Assembly (NCBI GenBank): GCA_937996725.1
Contig: CALKUR010000036.1
Location: 1 to 5,312, forward strand
From: an uncultured Dechloromonas sp.
GTDB taxonomy: Bacteria > Pseudomonadota > Gammaproteobacteria > Burkholderiales > Rhodocyclaceae
Length of the DNA stretch: 5,312 bases
Direction: 5' to 3'
The stretch's first letter is position 1. Every line of letters begins with the position of its first letter. The notes beneath the pieces were generated by a model that did not search any database, had not been told where the DNA came from, and saw only the letters and a program-made list of their open reading frames with translations. Shown here in pieces: positions 1 to 5,312 of this stretch. The translations under genes were made by a program, and so were the position numbers.

Positions 1-239
1 CCCTGGGTAACGCGATTGGTGTCCACCACATTCACCGCAGCGATCGTGCCGTCTATTTCAGGCGTGACCTGGGCAATTTCAGCAGCGGTATAAGCGTTAT
101 CGGTGCTGATATAGCGCGAACCATACAGCGCCCAATAGAGGGCGATCGCGACGGCCAACACAGCAACCACCCCGCCCAGAATACTGAAGGCCTTTTTACG
201 TTCGGCGATCTTGCTCACGATCTGTTGTTTACGACTCAC
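1..239 (-). CDS. EmrA/HlyD-type membrane-fusion protein, N-terminal part
   Basis: This is the periplasmic adaptor of a tripartite efflux pump. It is anchored in the inner membrane and links the inner pump to the outer-membrane channel encoded just upstream. Only the first 79 codons are in the window. They show a short basic cytoplasmic head (MSRKQQ, KIAERKK), one hydrophobic membrane segment at about residues 18-39, then STDNAYTAAEIAQVTPEIDG from residue 45 and VVDTNRVTQG. That is the start of the barrel-sandwich (biotinyl-lipoyl-like) region in EmrA and HlyD relatives. The GTG start is chosen because a strong AGAGGAG site lies 8 nt upstream and because it overlaps the stop of the preceding channel gene (GTGA). 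No ATG fits better. Family membership is clear; assignment to the drug-efflux EmrA subgroup rests on the DNAY/QVTPEIDG motif and the neighbours. The rest of the protein and the expected transporter gene lie outside the window. Confidence 0.9.
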   Translation of the reverse strand, partial: MSRKQQIVSKIAERKKAFSILGGVVAVLAVAIALYWALYGSRYISTDNAYTAAEIAQVTPEIDGTIAAVNVVDTNRVTQ

Positions 240-1711
240 CGGGGAAACTCCTCTGTTTTCTTGATATCCAACCGATCCTGCTCGGCGCTGGTCTGATAGC
301 CGCCACCGAGTGCCTTGACCATGGCAACATCGAGGATGAATGCGCGGGTCTGCATATCGGTCTGCACACGCCAGCTGGTTAGTAGCTCGTCTTCAGCAAC
401 CAACACGTCCAGATAATTGGCGAGGCCGCCGCGATAACGATTGCTCGCTACCTGAACGCCCTTGCTCTGGGCGGCGACGCTACGATCCGCCAGATCGATC
501 TGCTTTTGTAGTTGCTTCAAACCTGCGGCCACATCAGCCACTTCATTTAGTGCCTGCAGCAGCGTCTTCTCATAATTGGCGACGTTTTCATCGTACTCGG
601 CGCGGGCAGCCGCCAGATCGGCGCGCAGTTTGCCGCCTAGAAATATGGGCAGGTAAACGGCCGGGCCTGCATTGCTCATATAGGAGCCTGATTCGATCAG
701 TTTGTTCATCCCCAAGGACTGTCCGCCAACGAAGGCCAGGATGTTGACGTTGGGATAAAACAAGGCCTTGCGGTTTTCAATACGGCTCTGCCCGGCTTCC
801 GCTTGCCAGCGCGATGCCACGATATCCGGGCGACGGCCCACGAGGTTGATACCAATATCCGGCGGCAGCGCATAACGCACCTGGAGCAATGTATTCGGCG
901 GTTGAATCTTCAGACCCCGATCCGGCCCGGCACCGACCAGCGCTGCCAGGCGATTACGTGTTTCGGCGGTGCGTACATCGATCTGCACCAATTCGTTTTC
1001 AACTAGGTGCATTTTGCCGGCTGCCTGACTGACGGCCCCGACATTCTCTAACCCCTGTTGTTGGCGTTCGTTGAACAACACCCAGGTTTTGCGACGAATA
1101 TCCAGTGCCTTCTCGGCCGTGACACGGTCTGCAACCAGTCTCGCAAAATCGGCATAACTCCGTGCAATCGCCGTGGTCAGAATCAAGCGTGCCTGCGCCA
1201 CTTCAGCGCGACGCGCCTGGCTTTCGGAAACCGCCGTGGCCAGTGCCGCCCGGTTTTTACCCCAGAAGTCAATTTCCCAGTTGAAGTTGAGCGTGCCCTG
1301 CCCGTACGAATACCAACCCTGCGGCGTATAGGGCGCCGGGACAGTGTAGTTCGTACTGTTTTCCTGACCGAAGATCGTGCCGTTGGCTGTCAATTGCGGG
1401 TACAGCACCGAGCCGACCGCTTGCGACTGTGACTCTGCACGGCGCAAGCGTGCTTGCGCCGCCTTCAGATCCGGCGCATCGGCCAAGCCTTCATCAATCA
1501 ACTGGTTGAGCTGCGGGTCGTTGTATTTTTCCCACCAGCGATCAGTCGGCCATTCGGATTCCGGCGCCTTGAAGGATTGGACGCTCTCAAAAGACTCTGG
1601 CGCGCGCGCATCCGGCATAGGCCCCAAAGCGGGCATCGGTGCGCAAGCTGCCAACAGCGATGCCACCATAGCTGTACTTGCTAGCCCCGTCAGGTGATTT
1701 GTCAGTTTCAT
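236..1711 (-). CDS. Outer-membrane efflux channel lipoprotein, NodT/TolC class
   Basis: A 491-residue outer-membrane factor, the usual length for the NodT/OprM family. It forms a trimeric channel that carries substrates from the adaptor and pump across the outer membrane. The N-terminus is a lipoprotein signal peptide: MKLTNH, a hydrophobic stretch, and a lipobox LAAC with the lipidated cysteine at residue 23 followed by alanine. Two outer-membrane-efflux repeats follow. The first runs from about residue 60 (WWEKYNDPQL) and includes YPQL at 104 and the typical WEIDFWG at 145-151. The second has GRRPDI at 292-297, YPNV at 319 and LPIFLGGKLRADL at 354, then long helices. The reading frame stays open upstream to an ATG at 1831, but that extension is antisense-like sequence inside the marR gene. 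The ATG at 1711 gives the signal peptide and overlaps the marR stop as ATGA, so it is preferred. No strong ribosome site precedes it, which fits coupled translation. The stop overlaps the next gene by 4 bp. Confidence 0.95.
   Translation of the reverse strand: MKLTNHLTGLASTAMVASLLAACAPMPALGPMPDARAPESFESVQSFKAPESEWPTDRWWEKYNDPQLNQLIDEGLADAPDLKAAQARLRRAESQSQAVGSVLYPQLTANGTIFGQENSTNYTVPAPYTPQGWYSYGQGTLNFNWEIDFWGKNRAALATAVSESQARRAEVAQARLILTTAIARSYADFARLVADRVTAEKALDIRRKTWVLFNERQQQGLENVGAVSQAAGKMHLVENELVQIDVRTAETRNRLAALVGAGPDRGLKIQPPNTLLQVRYALPPDIGINLVGRRPDIVASRWQAEAGQSRIENRKALFYPNVNILAFVGGQSLGMNKLIESGSYMSNAGPAVYLPIFLGGKLRADLAAARAEYDENVANYEKTLLQALNEVADVAAGLKQLQKQIDLADRSVAAQSKGVQVASNRYRGGLANYLDVLVAEDELLTSWRVQTDMQTRAFILDVAMVKALGGGYQTSAEQDRLDIKKTEEFPR
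248..254 (-). promoter_or_regulatory. Ribosome binding site for the membrane-fusion gene
   Basis: Read on the minus strand the site is AGAGGAG, 8 nt before the GTG at 239. It lies inside the last codons of the channel gene. It decides in favour of the GTG start and shows that the adaptor can be initiated independently as well as by coupling through the GTGA overlap. Confidence 0.75.
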
Positions 1712-2178
1712 GAGCCGTCGGCAATTTTGCTGAGCACGCTGGTTGCCGAACGAATTTCTTCGTGGGTCAGGATCGCGTTCATCCACTCCCGGGTCATGAT
1801 CACCAGATCTTTCATGGCCTTGGTCACGCACCGGTTGCCCGCCGTTGTGAGCCGAACTGGCTTAACGCGGTTATCGTTGCGCGCAACGGATCGTTCCACA
1901 TAAGTTTTTTCTTCAAGCAGATGAATCACCTTGGTTAACCCACCAGAGGTGATCAGCACACGATCCTGAATCTGACCTGGCGTTAGCTCATAGGGCGCTT
2001 CGGCATTGCGCAATGTTGCCAGGACGTCGAACTCCGCAGGCGTTAAACCATGCTGATCCCACACCATGCGTGCTTTTGCATGCGCCACCTTCCGTGCCCG
2101 TTCCAGATTCAGGAACAGGGGCACGACCAGCGGGTCTTGCCCCACCGACCATGCATGCATATTTTCTTGTTCAGCCAT
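1708..2178 (-). CDS. MarR-family transcriptional repressor of the efflux operon
   Basis: A 156-residue winged-helix regulator of normal MarR length. Helices before residue 45 would form part of the dimer interface. GLTPAEFDVLATL (44-56) opens the DNA-binding domain, SGGLTKVIHLLEEKTYVER (78-96) matches the recognition-helix region, and RSVARNDNRVKPVRLTTAG (96-114) is the wing with the conserved D102-x-R104 and LT..G pattern. Members of this family bind palindromes as dimers and release DNA on binding phenolic or other lipophilic compounds. As first gene of a unit followed by channel and adaptor genes, with an 18-bp palindrome in its promoter, it most likely represses its own operon (inference). 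The ATG at 2178 has almost no Shine-Dalgarno match. Met7 at 2160 is an alternative start, also without a good site. The stop overlaps the channel gene start by 4 bp. Confidence 0.93.
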   Translation of the reverse strand: MAEQENMHAWSVGQDPLVVPLFLNLERARKVAHAKARMVWDQHGLTPAEFDVLATLRNAEAPYELTPGQIQDRVLITSGGLTKVIHLLEEKTYVERSVARNDNRVKPVRLTTAGNRCVTKAMKDLVIMTREWMNAILTHEEIRSATSVLSKIADGS

Positions 2179-2184
2179 GGCCGT

Positions 2185-2213
2185 ATATTAACTATCTTTC
2201 CAGAAAGATACAA
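2185..2213 (-). promoter_or_regulatory. Candidate promoter of the marR-efflux operon
   Basis: On the minus strand a -35-like TTGTAT (2213-2208) and a -10-like TAATAT (2190-2185) are separated by exactly 17 bp. The -35 matches only the TTG half of the consensus and the -10 matches four of six positions, so this would be a weak to moderate sigma70 promoter. The spacer is filled by the palindrome described separately. The expected start, about 7 nt after the -10, falls at or next to the A of the marR ATG (2178), implying a leaderless or nearly leaderless transcript. Prediction by eye only. Confidence 0.55.
2193..2210. promoter_or_regulatory. Probable MarR operator, 18-bp inverted repeat
   Basis: A perfect inverted repeat with arms TATCTTTC and GAAAGATA around a 2-bp centre (CA). 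Its size and AT-rich character fit operators bound by MarR-family dimers. It ends 14 bp before the marR ATG and lies between the candidate -35 and -10, touching the -35. A bound repressor would block RNA polymerase. No second full copy is seen in the window, so the neighbouring ackA and epimerase genes show no sign of the same control. Confidence 0.72.
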
Positions 2214-2237
2214 GCCGGTAACACATTGACAGCCGGT
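2213..2237. repeat. Short direct repeat in the ackA-marR gap
   Basis: AGCCGGT occurs at 2213-2219 and again at 2231-2237, 18 bp apart, just upstream of the candidate marR -35. A third partial AGCCG lies at 2244-2248. The copies are in the same orientation and do not form a hairpin. They could be an activator site or mere chance. The rest of the gap holds no convincing terminator for ackA. Confidence 0.3.
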
Positions 2238-2272
2238 TTTTTAAGCCGCGAGTTCACATCAAACGACCTGAT

Positions 2273-3463
2273 TTAGCGGGAGAGCGCCCAGGTATCGCGG
2301 GCAATCACGGCCTCTTCATTGGTAGGAATCACCCAGACCCCAACACGACTAGCGGCCGTAGAAATACGCCGCGCCTCGCACCCCGCTGCCTGATTCAGTG
2401 CTTCGTCGATTTCAACGCCCGCCCAGGTCAGCGCCTGACAGGTTCGCGACCGAATGAGCGATGAATGCTCACCGATCCCTGCGGTAAAGACAATGCCATC
2501 CAACCCTTGGATCGATGCTATGGCGGCACCGGTCTCCCGCGCCAGCATGTAAACGAACAAGTCGACCGCCAGCTGTGCATTGGGCGTGTCGGCGTTTTCC
2601 AGATCGCGCATATCGTTGGAGAGCCCACTCACACCCAACAAACCCGATTCTTTGATGATCAGCTTTTCAACCTCGGCGGGCGACATACCCTGCTGCTGAA
2701 TCAGATACAACGGAATCATGGGGTCCAACGATCCGGTACGCGTACCCATCATTAGCCCATCCAGCGGTGAAAACCCCATAGAGGTGTAAGCGCTTCGACC
2801 ATCGACCAGTCCACATAGGCTGGCACCACTCCCTAGATGCATTACCACCGTTTTACCTTTGGCCAGCGCCGGATCGAGTAATGGCAGCTGCGTACTGATG
2901 TAATCGTACGATAGTCCGTGAAAGCCCCAACGCCGAATCCCCTGGTCGCGATAGCTCAATGGCAGCGCATACAGATCGGCCAATATCGACTTGGTGCGAT
3001 GAAATGCCGAATCGAAGCAGGCCACTTGCGTCAGTTCCGGATCGAGCTCACGCAGCAATCGAATCGCCTCGATTTCTGCGGGTTGATGGCTCGGCACGAT
3101 CGGTACGTACCGATCCAATACCGACAACACCTGTTCATCCACAACCACGGCATGCGGATATTCGATCCCGCCAAGCACAACGCGGTGACCCACTGCCGTT
3201 AAGCGATAACCGCTGGCCTTAGCGCGAACAAAATCTAAAATGACCTCGACGGCTTCGGCGCGACGCTTCGGCGCATCCCAGCATCGATCATCAAGCACAA
3301 TGCCTTGGGCATCCGAGGCTTTGAAATGTGGTTGTCCTAACAAGCCCTCAATCTGCCCACTGAACACCAAGCTGGGTTGATGGTCATCCACGGCATACAG
3401 AGAGAACTTAACGCTGGACGATCCAGTGTTCAAGCACAACAGCGCGGGTTTGACGTTAGTCAT
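2273..3463 (-). CDS. ackA: Acetate kinase
   Basis: A 396-residue acetate kinase, full length for the family. It is a cytoplasmic enzyme of the ASKHA fold that interconverts acetyl phosphate plus ADP and acetate plus ATP. The first signature LLCLNTGSSSVK (residues 8-19) carries Asn12 and the phosphate-binding serines. GHRVV holds Arg94, SHQP holds His126, FDSAFH holds Asp151, GFHG holds His182, HLGSGAS (209-215) and GTRTG hold the nucleotide site and Arg242, and TNEE (381-384) holds the metal-binding glutamate. All residues matching the known Methanosarcina active-site set are present. Two signature positions differ from the Escherichia coli type: HRVVLGG rather than HRVVHGG, and GFHGLSY rather than GFHGTSH. 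The usual partner genes pta or xfp are not in the window. The start has a weak GGATAG site upstream. The gene follows the epimerase gene by 67 bp and ends 94 bp before marR. Confidence 0.96.
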   Translation of the reverse strand: MTNVKPALLCLNTGSSSVKFSLYAVDDHQPSLVFSGQIEGLLGQPHFKASDAQGIVLDDRCWDAPKRRAEAVEVILDFVRAKASGYRLTAVGHRVVLGGIEYPHAVVVDEQVLSVLDRYVPIVPSHQPAEIEAIRLLRELDPELTQVACFDSAFHRTKSILADLYALPLSYRDQGIRRWGFHGLSYDYISTQLPLLDPALAKGKTVVMHLGSGASLCGLVDGRSAYTSMGFSPLDGLMMGTRTGSLDPMIPLYLIQQQGMSPAEVEKLIIKESGLLGVSGLSNDMRDLENADTPNAQLAVDLFVYMLARETGAAIASIQGLDGIVFTAGIGEHSSLIRSRTCQALTWAGVEIDEALNQAAGCEARRISTAASRVGVWVIPTNEEAVIARDTWALSR

Positions 3464-3499
3464 ACGATCTATCCGGATTTAACGAGCCCAGTCTGCCAC

Positions 3500-3525
3500 C
3501 GCTGCATCACAAAATGATGACAGCG
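3500..3525 (-). other. Bulged hairpin between epimerase gene and ackA
   Basis: On the minus strand CGCTG, a single bulged T, CATCA, a 5-nt loop TTTTG, TGATG and CAGCG form a 10-bp stem. It begins 5 nt after the epimerase stop codon. No run of T follows on either strand, so it does not look like a standard intrinsic terminator. It could protect the 3' end of the epimerase message, be a processing point, or partly attenuate transcription into ackA. The rest of the 67-bp gap shows no clear promoter. Confidence 0.55.
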
Positions 3526-3530
3526 ACCCA

Positions 3531-4544
3531 TCAACGGCCGTAGTAGTGGCGATACCAGTCCACAAAGCGCCCCACCCCATCCCGAACGGACGTCGCCGGT
3601 TGAAAGCCCACCCAGGCATCCAGCGCATGGGTATCGGCAAAGGTTTCAGTGACGTCGCCAGCCTGCAGCGGCAAAAAGTCTTTCTGCGCGACCATACCCA
3701 CCGAAGCCTCGATCGCCTCGATAAAATCCATCAGCGGTACGGGGTCGCTGTTACCAATATTGAAAATGCGGTACGGCGCACGGCCCGTATGCGGCAGCGG
3801 ATGTTGTGGATCAAAGGCCGCATCCGGCGCAGCCGGCTTATCGAGCACACGAACCACCCCTTCAACGATGTCATCGATGTAGGTGAAATCGCGGCGCATT
3901 TTGCCTTCGTTAAAGACTTTGATCGGTTTGTTATCCAGCATCGCGCTGACGAACAAGAACAGTGATTGATCCGGACGCCCCCAAGGGCCGTACACGGTAA
4001 AGAAGCGTAGGCCGGTAACCGGCAGGTTATACAGGTGGCTGTAGCTATGCGCCATGAGTTCATTGGCGCGCTTGGTCGCGGCGTACAGGCTCACTGGGTG
4101 ATCGACGCTATCGGCCTCGGAAAACGGCATCTTTTCGTTGCCACCATAGACGCTGGAACTAGAGGCGTACACCAAGTGACCCACCTGATTCTGACGACAG
4201 CCCTCCAGCACATTCAAAAAGCCCGTGAGGTTACAGTCGGCATAGGTATGTGGATGCGTCACCGAGTAACGTACACCGGCCTGTGCCGCCAAGTGCACTA
4301 CGCCATCAAACTTCTCGGTGGCAAACAGATTGGATATCAGCTCACGATCGACCAAGTCACCCTTGATGAAACGAAAGCCCGGGTATTTCTTCAAAACATC
4401 CAGCCGCCCCAGCTTCAAGGCCGGATCGTAGTAGTCGTTGAGGTTATCCAACCCAACAACGGTATCCCCGCGCTTCAGTAGTCGCTCAGCGGTGTGCATA
4501 CCGATAAAACCGGCGGCACCAGTAACCAGGTAATGACGGGGCAT
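3531..4544 (-). CDS. NAD-dependent epimerase, probable UDP-glucuronate 4-epimerase
   Basis: A 337-residue extended short-chain dehydrogenase/reductase, normal length for UDP-glucuronate 4-epimerases of the CapI/LspL type. These make UDP-galacturonate in the cytoplasm for capsule, lipopolysaccharide or other surface glycans. The NAD-binding motif TGAAGFIG lies at residues 8-15, with an acidic residue (Asp33, in GLDN) after the second strand as expected for NAD over NADP. HLAAQAGVRYS (84-94), the serine run of ASSSSVYG (127-134) and the catalytic YAATK (Tyr154, Lys158) follow. LRFFTVYGPWGRPD (179-192) and MRRDFTYIDDIVEGV (216-230) are typical of this subgroup and contribute to the nucleotide-sugar site. 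Substrate choice is inferred from overall similarity; a related 4-epimerase activity cannot be excluded. The ATG at 4544 begins directly before the Rossmann strand and has a GGACAG ribosome site 5 nt upstream. No glycosyltransferase or sugar-pathway gene is beside it in this window. Confidence 0.9.
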   Translation of the reverse strand: MPRHYLVTGAAGFIGMHTAERLLKRGDTVVGLDNLNDYYDPALKLGRLDVLKKYPGFRFIKGDLVDRELISNLFATEKFDGVVHLAAQAGVRYSVTHPHTYADCNLTGFLNVLEGCRQNQVGHLVYASSSSVYGGNEKMPFSEADSVDHPVSLYAATKRANELMAHSYSHLYNLPVTGLRFFTVYGPWGRPDQSLFLFVSAMLDNKPIKVFNEGKMRRDFTYIDDIVEGVVRVLDKPAAPDAAFDPQHPLPHTGRAPYRIFNIGNSDPVPLMDFIEAIEASVGMVAQKDFLPLQAGDVTETFADTHALDAWVGFQPATSVRDGVGRFVDWYRHYYGR

Positions 4545-4559
4545 CAGAACTGTCCAGGG

Positions 4560-4587
4560 CTTATAATTCGCACATTATCGCATTGAA
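4560..4587 (-). promoter_or_regulatory. Candidate promoter of the epimerase gene
   Basis: On the minus strand a weak -35-like TTCAAT (4587-4582) is followed after 16 bp by TATAAG (4565-4560), five of six matches to the -10 consensus. The transcript would begin near 4553 and have a leader of about 9 nt, so the GGACAG ribosome site would lie at its very 5' end. Another -10-like GATAAT lies slightly upstream at 4580-4575 and would give a longer leader. Prediction by eye. Confidence 0.4.
4562..4567 (+). promoter_or_regulatory. Candidate -10 element for the divergent lipoprotein gene
   Basis: A perfect TATAAT on the plus strand, with transcription expected to begin near 4574 and a leader of about 50 nt. 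No good -35 lies at 16-18 bp upstream (that DNA is the start of the epimerase gene), and no extended TG motif is present. The element overlaps the minus-strand -10 because TTATAA is its own reverse complement. Confidence 0.45.
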
Positions 4588-4611
4588 GCCCTCGGGCTGC
4601 CGACCCAGCCC
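4587..4611 (+). other. Two mutually exclusive hairpins in the lipoprotein leader
   Basis: AGCCC (4587-4591) can pair with GGGCT (4594-4598), and the same GGGCTG (4594-4599) can instead pair with CAGCCC (4606-4611) around a 6-nt loop. The second stem ends directly at an ATG (4612). The first stem has a very tight loop, so it is the weaker one. There is no T-run, so termination is unlikely. An effect on translation start is possible but only inferred. Confidence 0.35.
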
Positions 4612-4623
4612 ATGACTAACCCC

Positions 4624-5312
4624 ATGATGCAGACATTCATCCCTGCCCATTCCCGCACGACCCGCCTGCTTCGCGTTCTGCTGCCTGGCATCCTTGCCGT
4701 GCTGCTCAGCGCCTGCGCCGGGTTTGGCACGCGGCAGGATCCCAATGAATTTCTGGATGCGGCTGACTACGACCGCTTGAAGCAGGTGTCCACCCAGCCG
4801 GGCATTCGCATCTTCCGTTACCAAGCCCCTGACTTTAAACGCAGCGATTTTAAAACCGTGATGGTTGACCCGATTGTGCTGTATCAATCGGCGGAAAAAG
4901 ATCTGGGCAAAACCGGGATTACCGAAGAAACCATTTACCGCATCCGCAACTCCATGGACATCACCATGCGTCAGCTGGTGCGCAAACAATTCGGCATCAG
5001 CTACAAACCCGGTGAACAGGTGGCACGCCTGAGCACCGCCATCACAGGTGTGCTCCTCGATGGCGACGCATTTAAACCACGCCGCTTGGTGCCCATATCG
5101 ACTGTGCTTAAGGCTGCGGGCAAGGGCAACAACATTGACGGCAGCAAACCCTATCTGATGGTTGAAGCCAAGCTCATCAGCAGTAAAACCGGCAAGCTCA
5201 TGGGCGAAGGGGTTTATCTGGTTTCCAGCGAACAGTTCCGCCGAGAAGTCGACTCGCCGGAAAAATTCCAGCAATTGGCTAATCAGTGGGTACGCGGTGC
5301 CATTAGCGTGGC
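4624..5312 (+). CDS. DUF3313-like lipoprotein, open at the right edge
   Basis: An uncharacterised secreted lipoprotein; 229 codons are visible with no stop before the window ends. That is close to the full length I recall for the family, so little is probably missing. The signal peptide has a basic part (HSRTTRLLR), a hydrophobic stretch and a lipobox LSAC with the lipidated Cys31, followed by Ala, so outer-membrane sorting is likely. The mature part has DYDRLKQV (48-55), KTVMVDPIVLY (77-87), a helical YRIRNSMDITMRQLVRKQF region (105-123) and a mixed alpha/beta C-terminal half. The pattern resembles DUF3313 lipoproteins, whose role is unknown. In-frame ATGs lie at 4612, 4624 and 4627 and none has a Shine-Dalgarno match. 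I chose 4624 because the 4612 ATG abuts a hairpin and makes the n-region longer than needed. The gene is divergent from the epimerase gene; no functional link is evident. Confidence 0.82.
   Translation, partial: MMQTFIPAHSRTTRLLRVLLPGILAVLLSACAGFGTRQDPNEFLDAADYDRLKQVSTQPGIRIFRYQAPDFKRSDFKTVMVDPIVLYQSAEKDLGKTGITEETIYRIRNSMDITMRQLVRKQFGISYKPGEQVARLSTAITGVLLDGDAFKPRRLVPISTVLKAAGKGNNIDGSKPYLMVEAKLISSKTGKLMGEGVYLVSSEQFRREVDSPEKFQQLANQWVRGAISV

Noticed and set aside
1807..1813. A second ATCTTTC half-site resembling the operator arm, inside marR.
   Set aside because: It has no matching inverted partner nearby and a 7-base match is expected by chance at this length.
1712..1831. N-terminal extension of the channel protein starting at an upstream ATG.
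   Set aside because: These 40 residues lie wholly inside marR in another frame, are charged and unlike a signal peptide, and would place the lipoprotein signal internally.
2213..2242. Possible plus-strand terminator ending in the TTTTTT run at 2237-2242.
   Set aside because: Only a 4-bp CCGG pairing across a 14-nt loop is possible, and no plus-strand gene precedes it.
3546..4481. Several plus-strand open frames opposite the epimerase and ackA genes.
   Set aside because: They are shadows of well-identified minus-strand genes and show no domain, start signal or family resemblance.
4561..5274. A long open frame on the minus strand opposite the right-hand gene.
   Set aside because: It is antisense to the plus-strand lipoprotein, which has a proper signal peptide and lipobox. 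The minus-strand translation shows no recognisable domain.

Overview
The window is ordinary bacterial chromosome, densely packed, with five genes and small regulatory gaps. The protein types suggest a Gram-negative bacterium, probably a gammaproteobacterium (or a beta-proteobacterium) of moderate GC: a NodT-class outer-membrane lipoprotein, an EmrA/HlyD-type adaptor, Lol-type lipoproteins and a proteobacterial-style acetate kinase. I cannot fix the genus from the sequence alone. No RNA gene, insertion sequence, CRISPR array or prophage gene is visible.

Left part, minus strand (2213 down to 1): a drug-efflux operon reading marR-type repressor, then outer-membrane channel lipoprotein, then membrane-fusion protein (cut by the window edge). 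The inner-membrane pump, probably an EmrB-type major facilitator transporter, is expected just beyond base 1. The genes are joined by two 4-bp stop/start overlaps (ATGA and GTGA). Upstream lies a perfect 8+2+8 bp inverted repeat set between a candidate -35 and -10. This is the arrangement expected when the repressor shuts off its own operon until a toxic ligand releases it. The predicted transcription start falls on or next to the marR ATG, so this message may be leaderless.

Middle part, minus strand (4544 down to 2273): a UDP-glucuronate 4-epimerase-like sugar-nucleotide epimerase, a 67-bp gap holding a strong bulged hairpin without a U-tract, then acetate kinase (ackA). The two are on one strand and could share a transcript, but their functions (surface polysaccharide precursor; acetyl-phosphate/acetate interconversion) are not obviously linked. 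Neither pta nor a phosphoketolase gene is present in the window. No convincing terminator separates ackA from the efflux operon.

Right part, plus strand (about 4562 to the end): a divergently transcribed lipoprotein resembling the uncharacterised DUF3313 family, open at the right edge. The gap between it and the epimerase gene has a near-symmetric -10 element that could serve both directions. It also has two overlapping, mutually exclusive small hairpins just before the lipoprotein start.

I did not find a clearly new biological system. The points most worth a second look are the leaderless repressor message with its spacer-located operator, the symmetric divergent promoter, and the small RNA structures in the two gaps.
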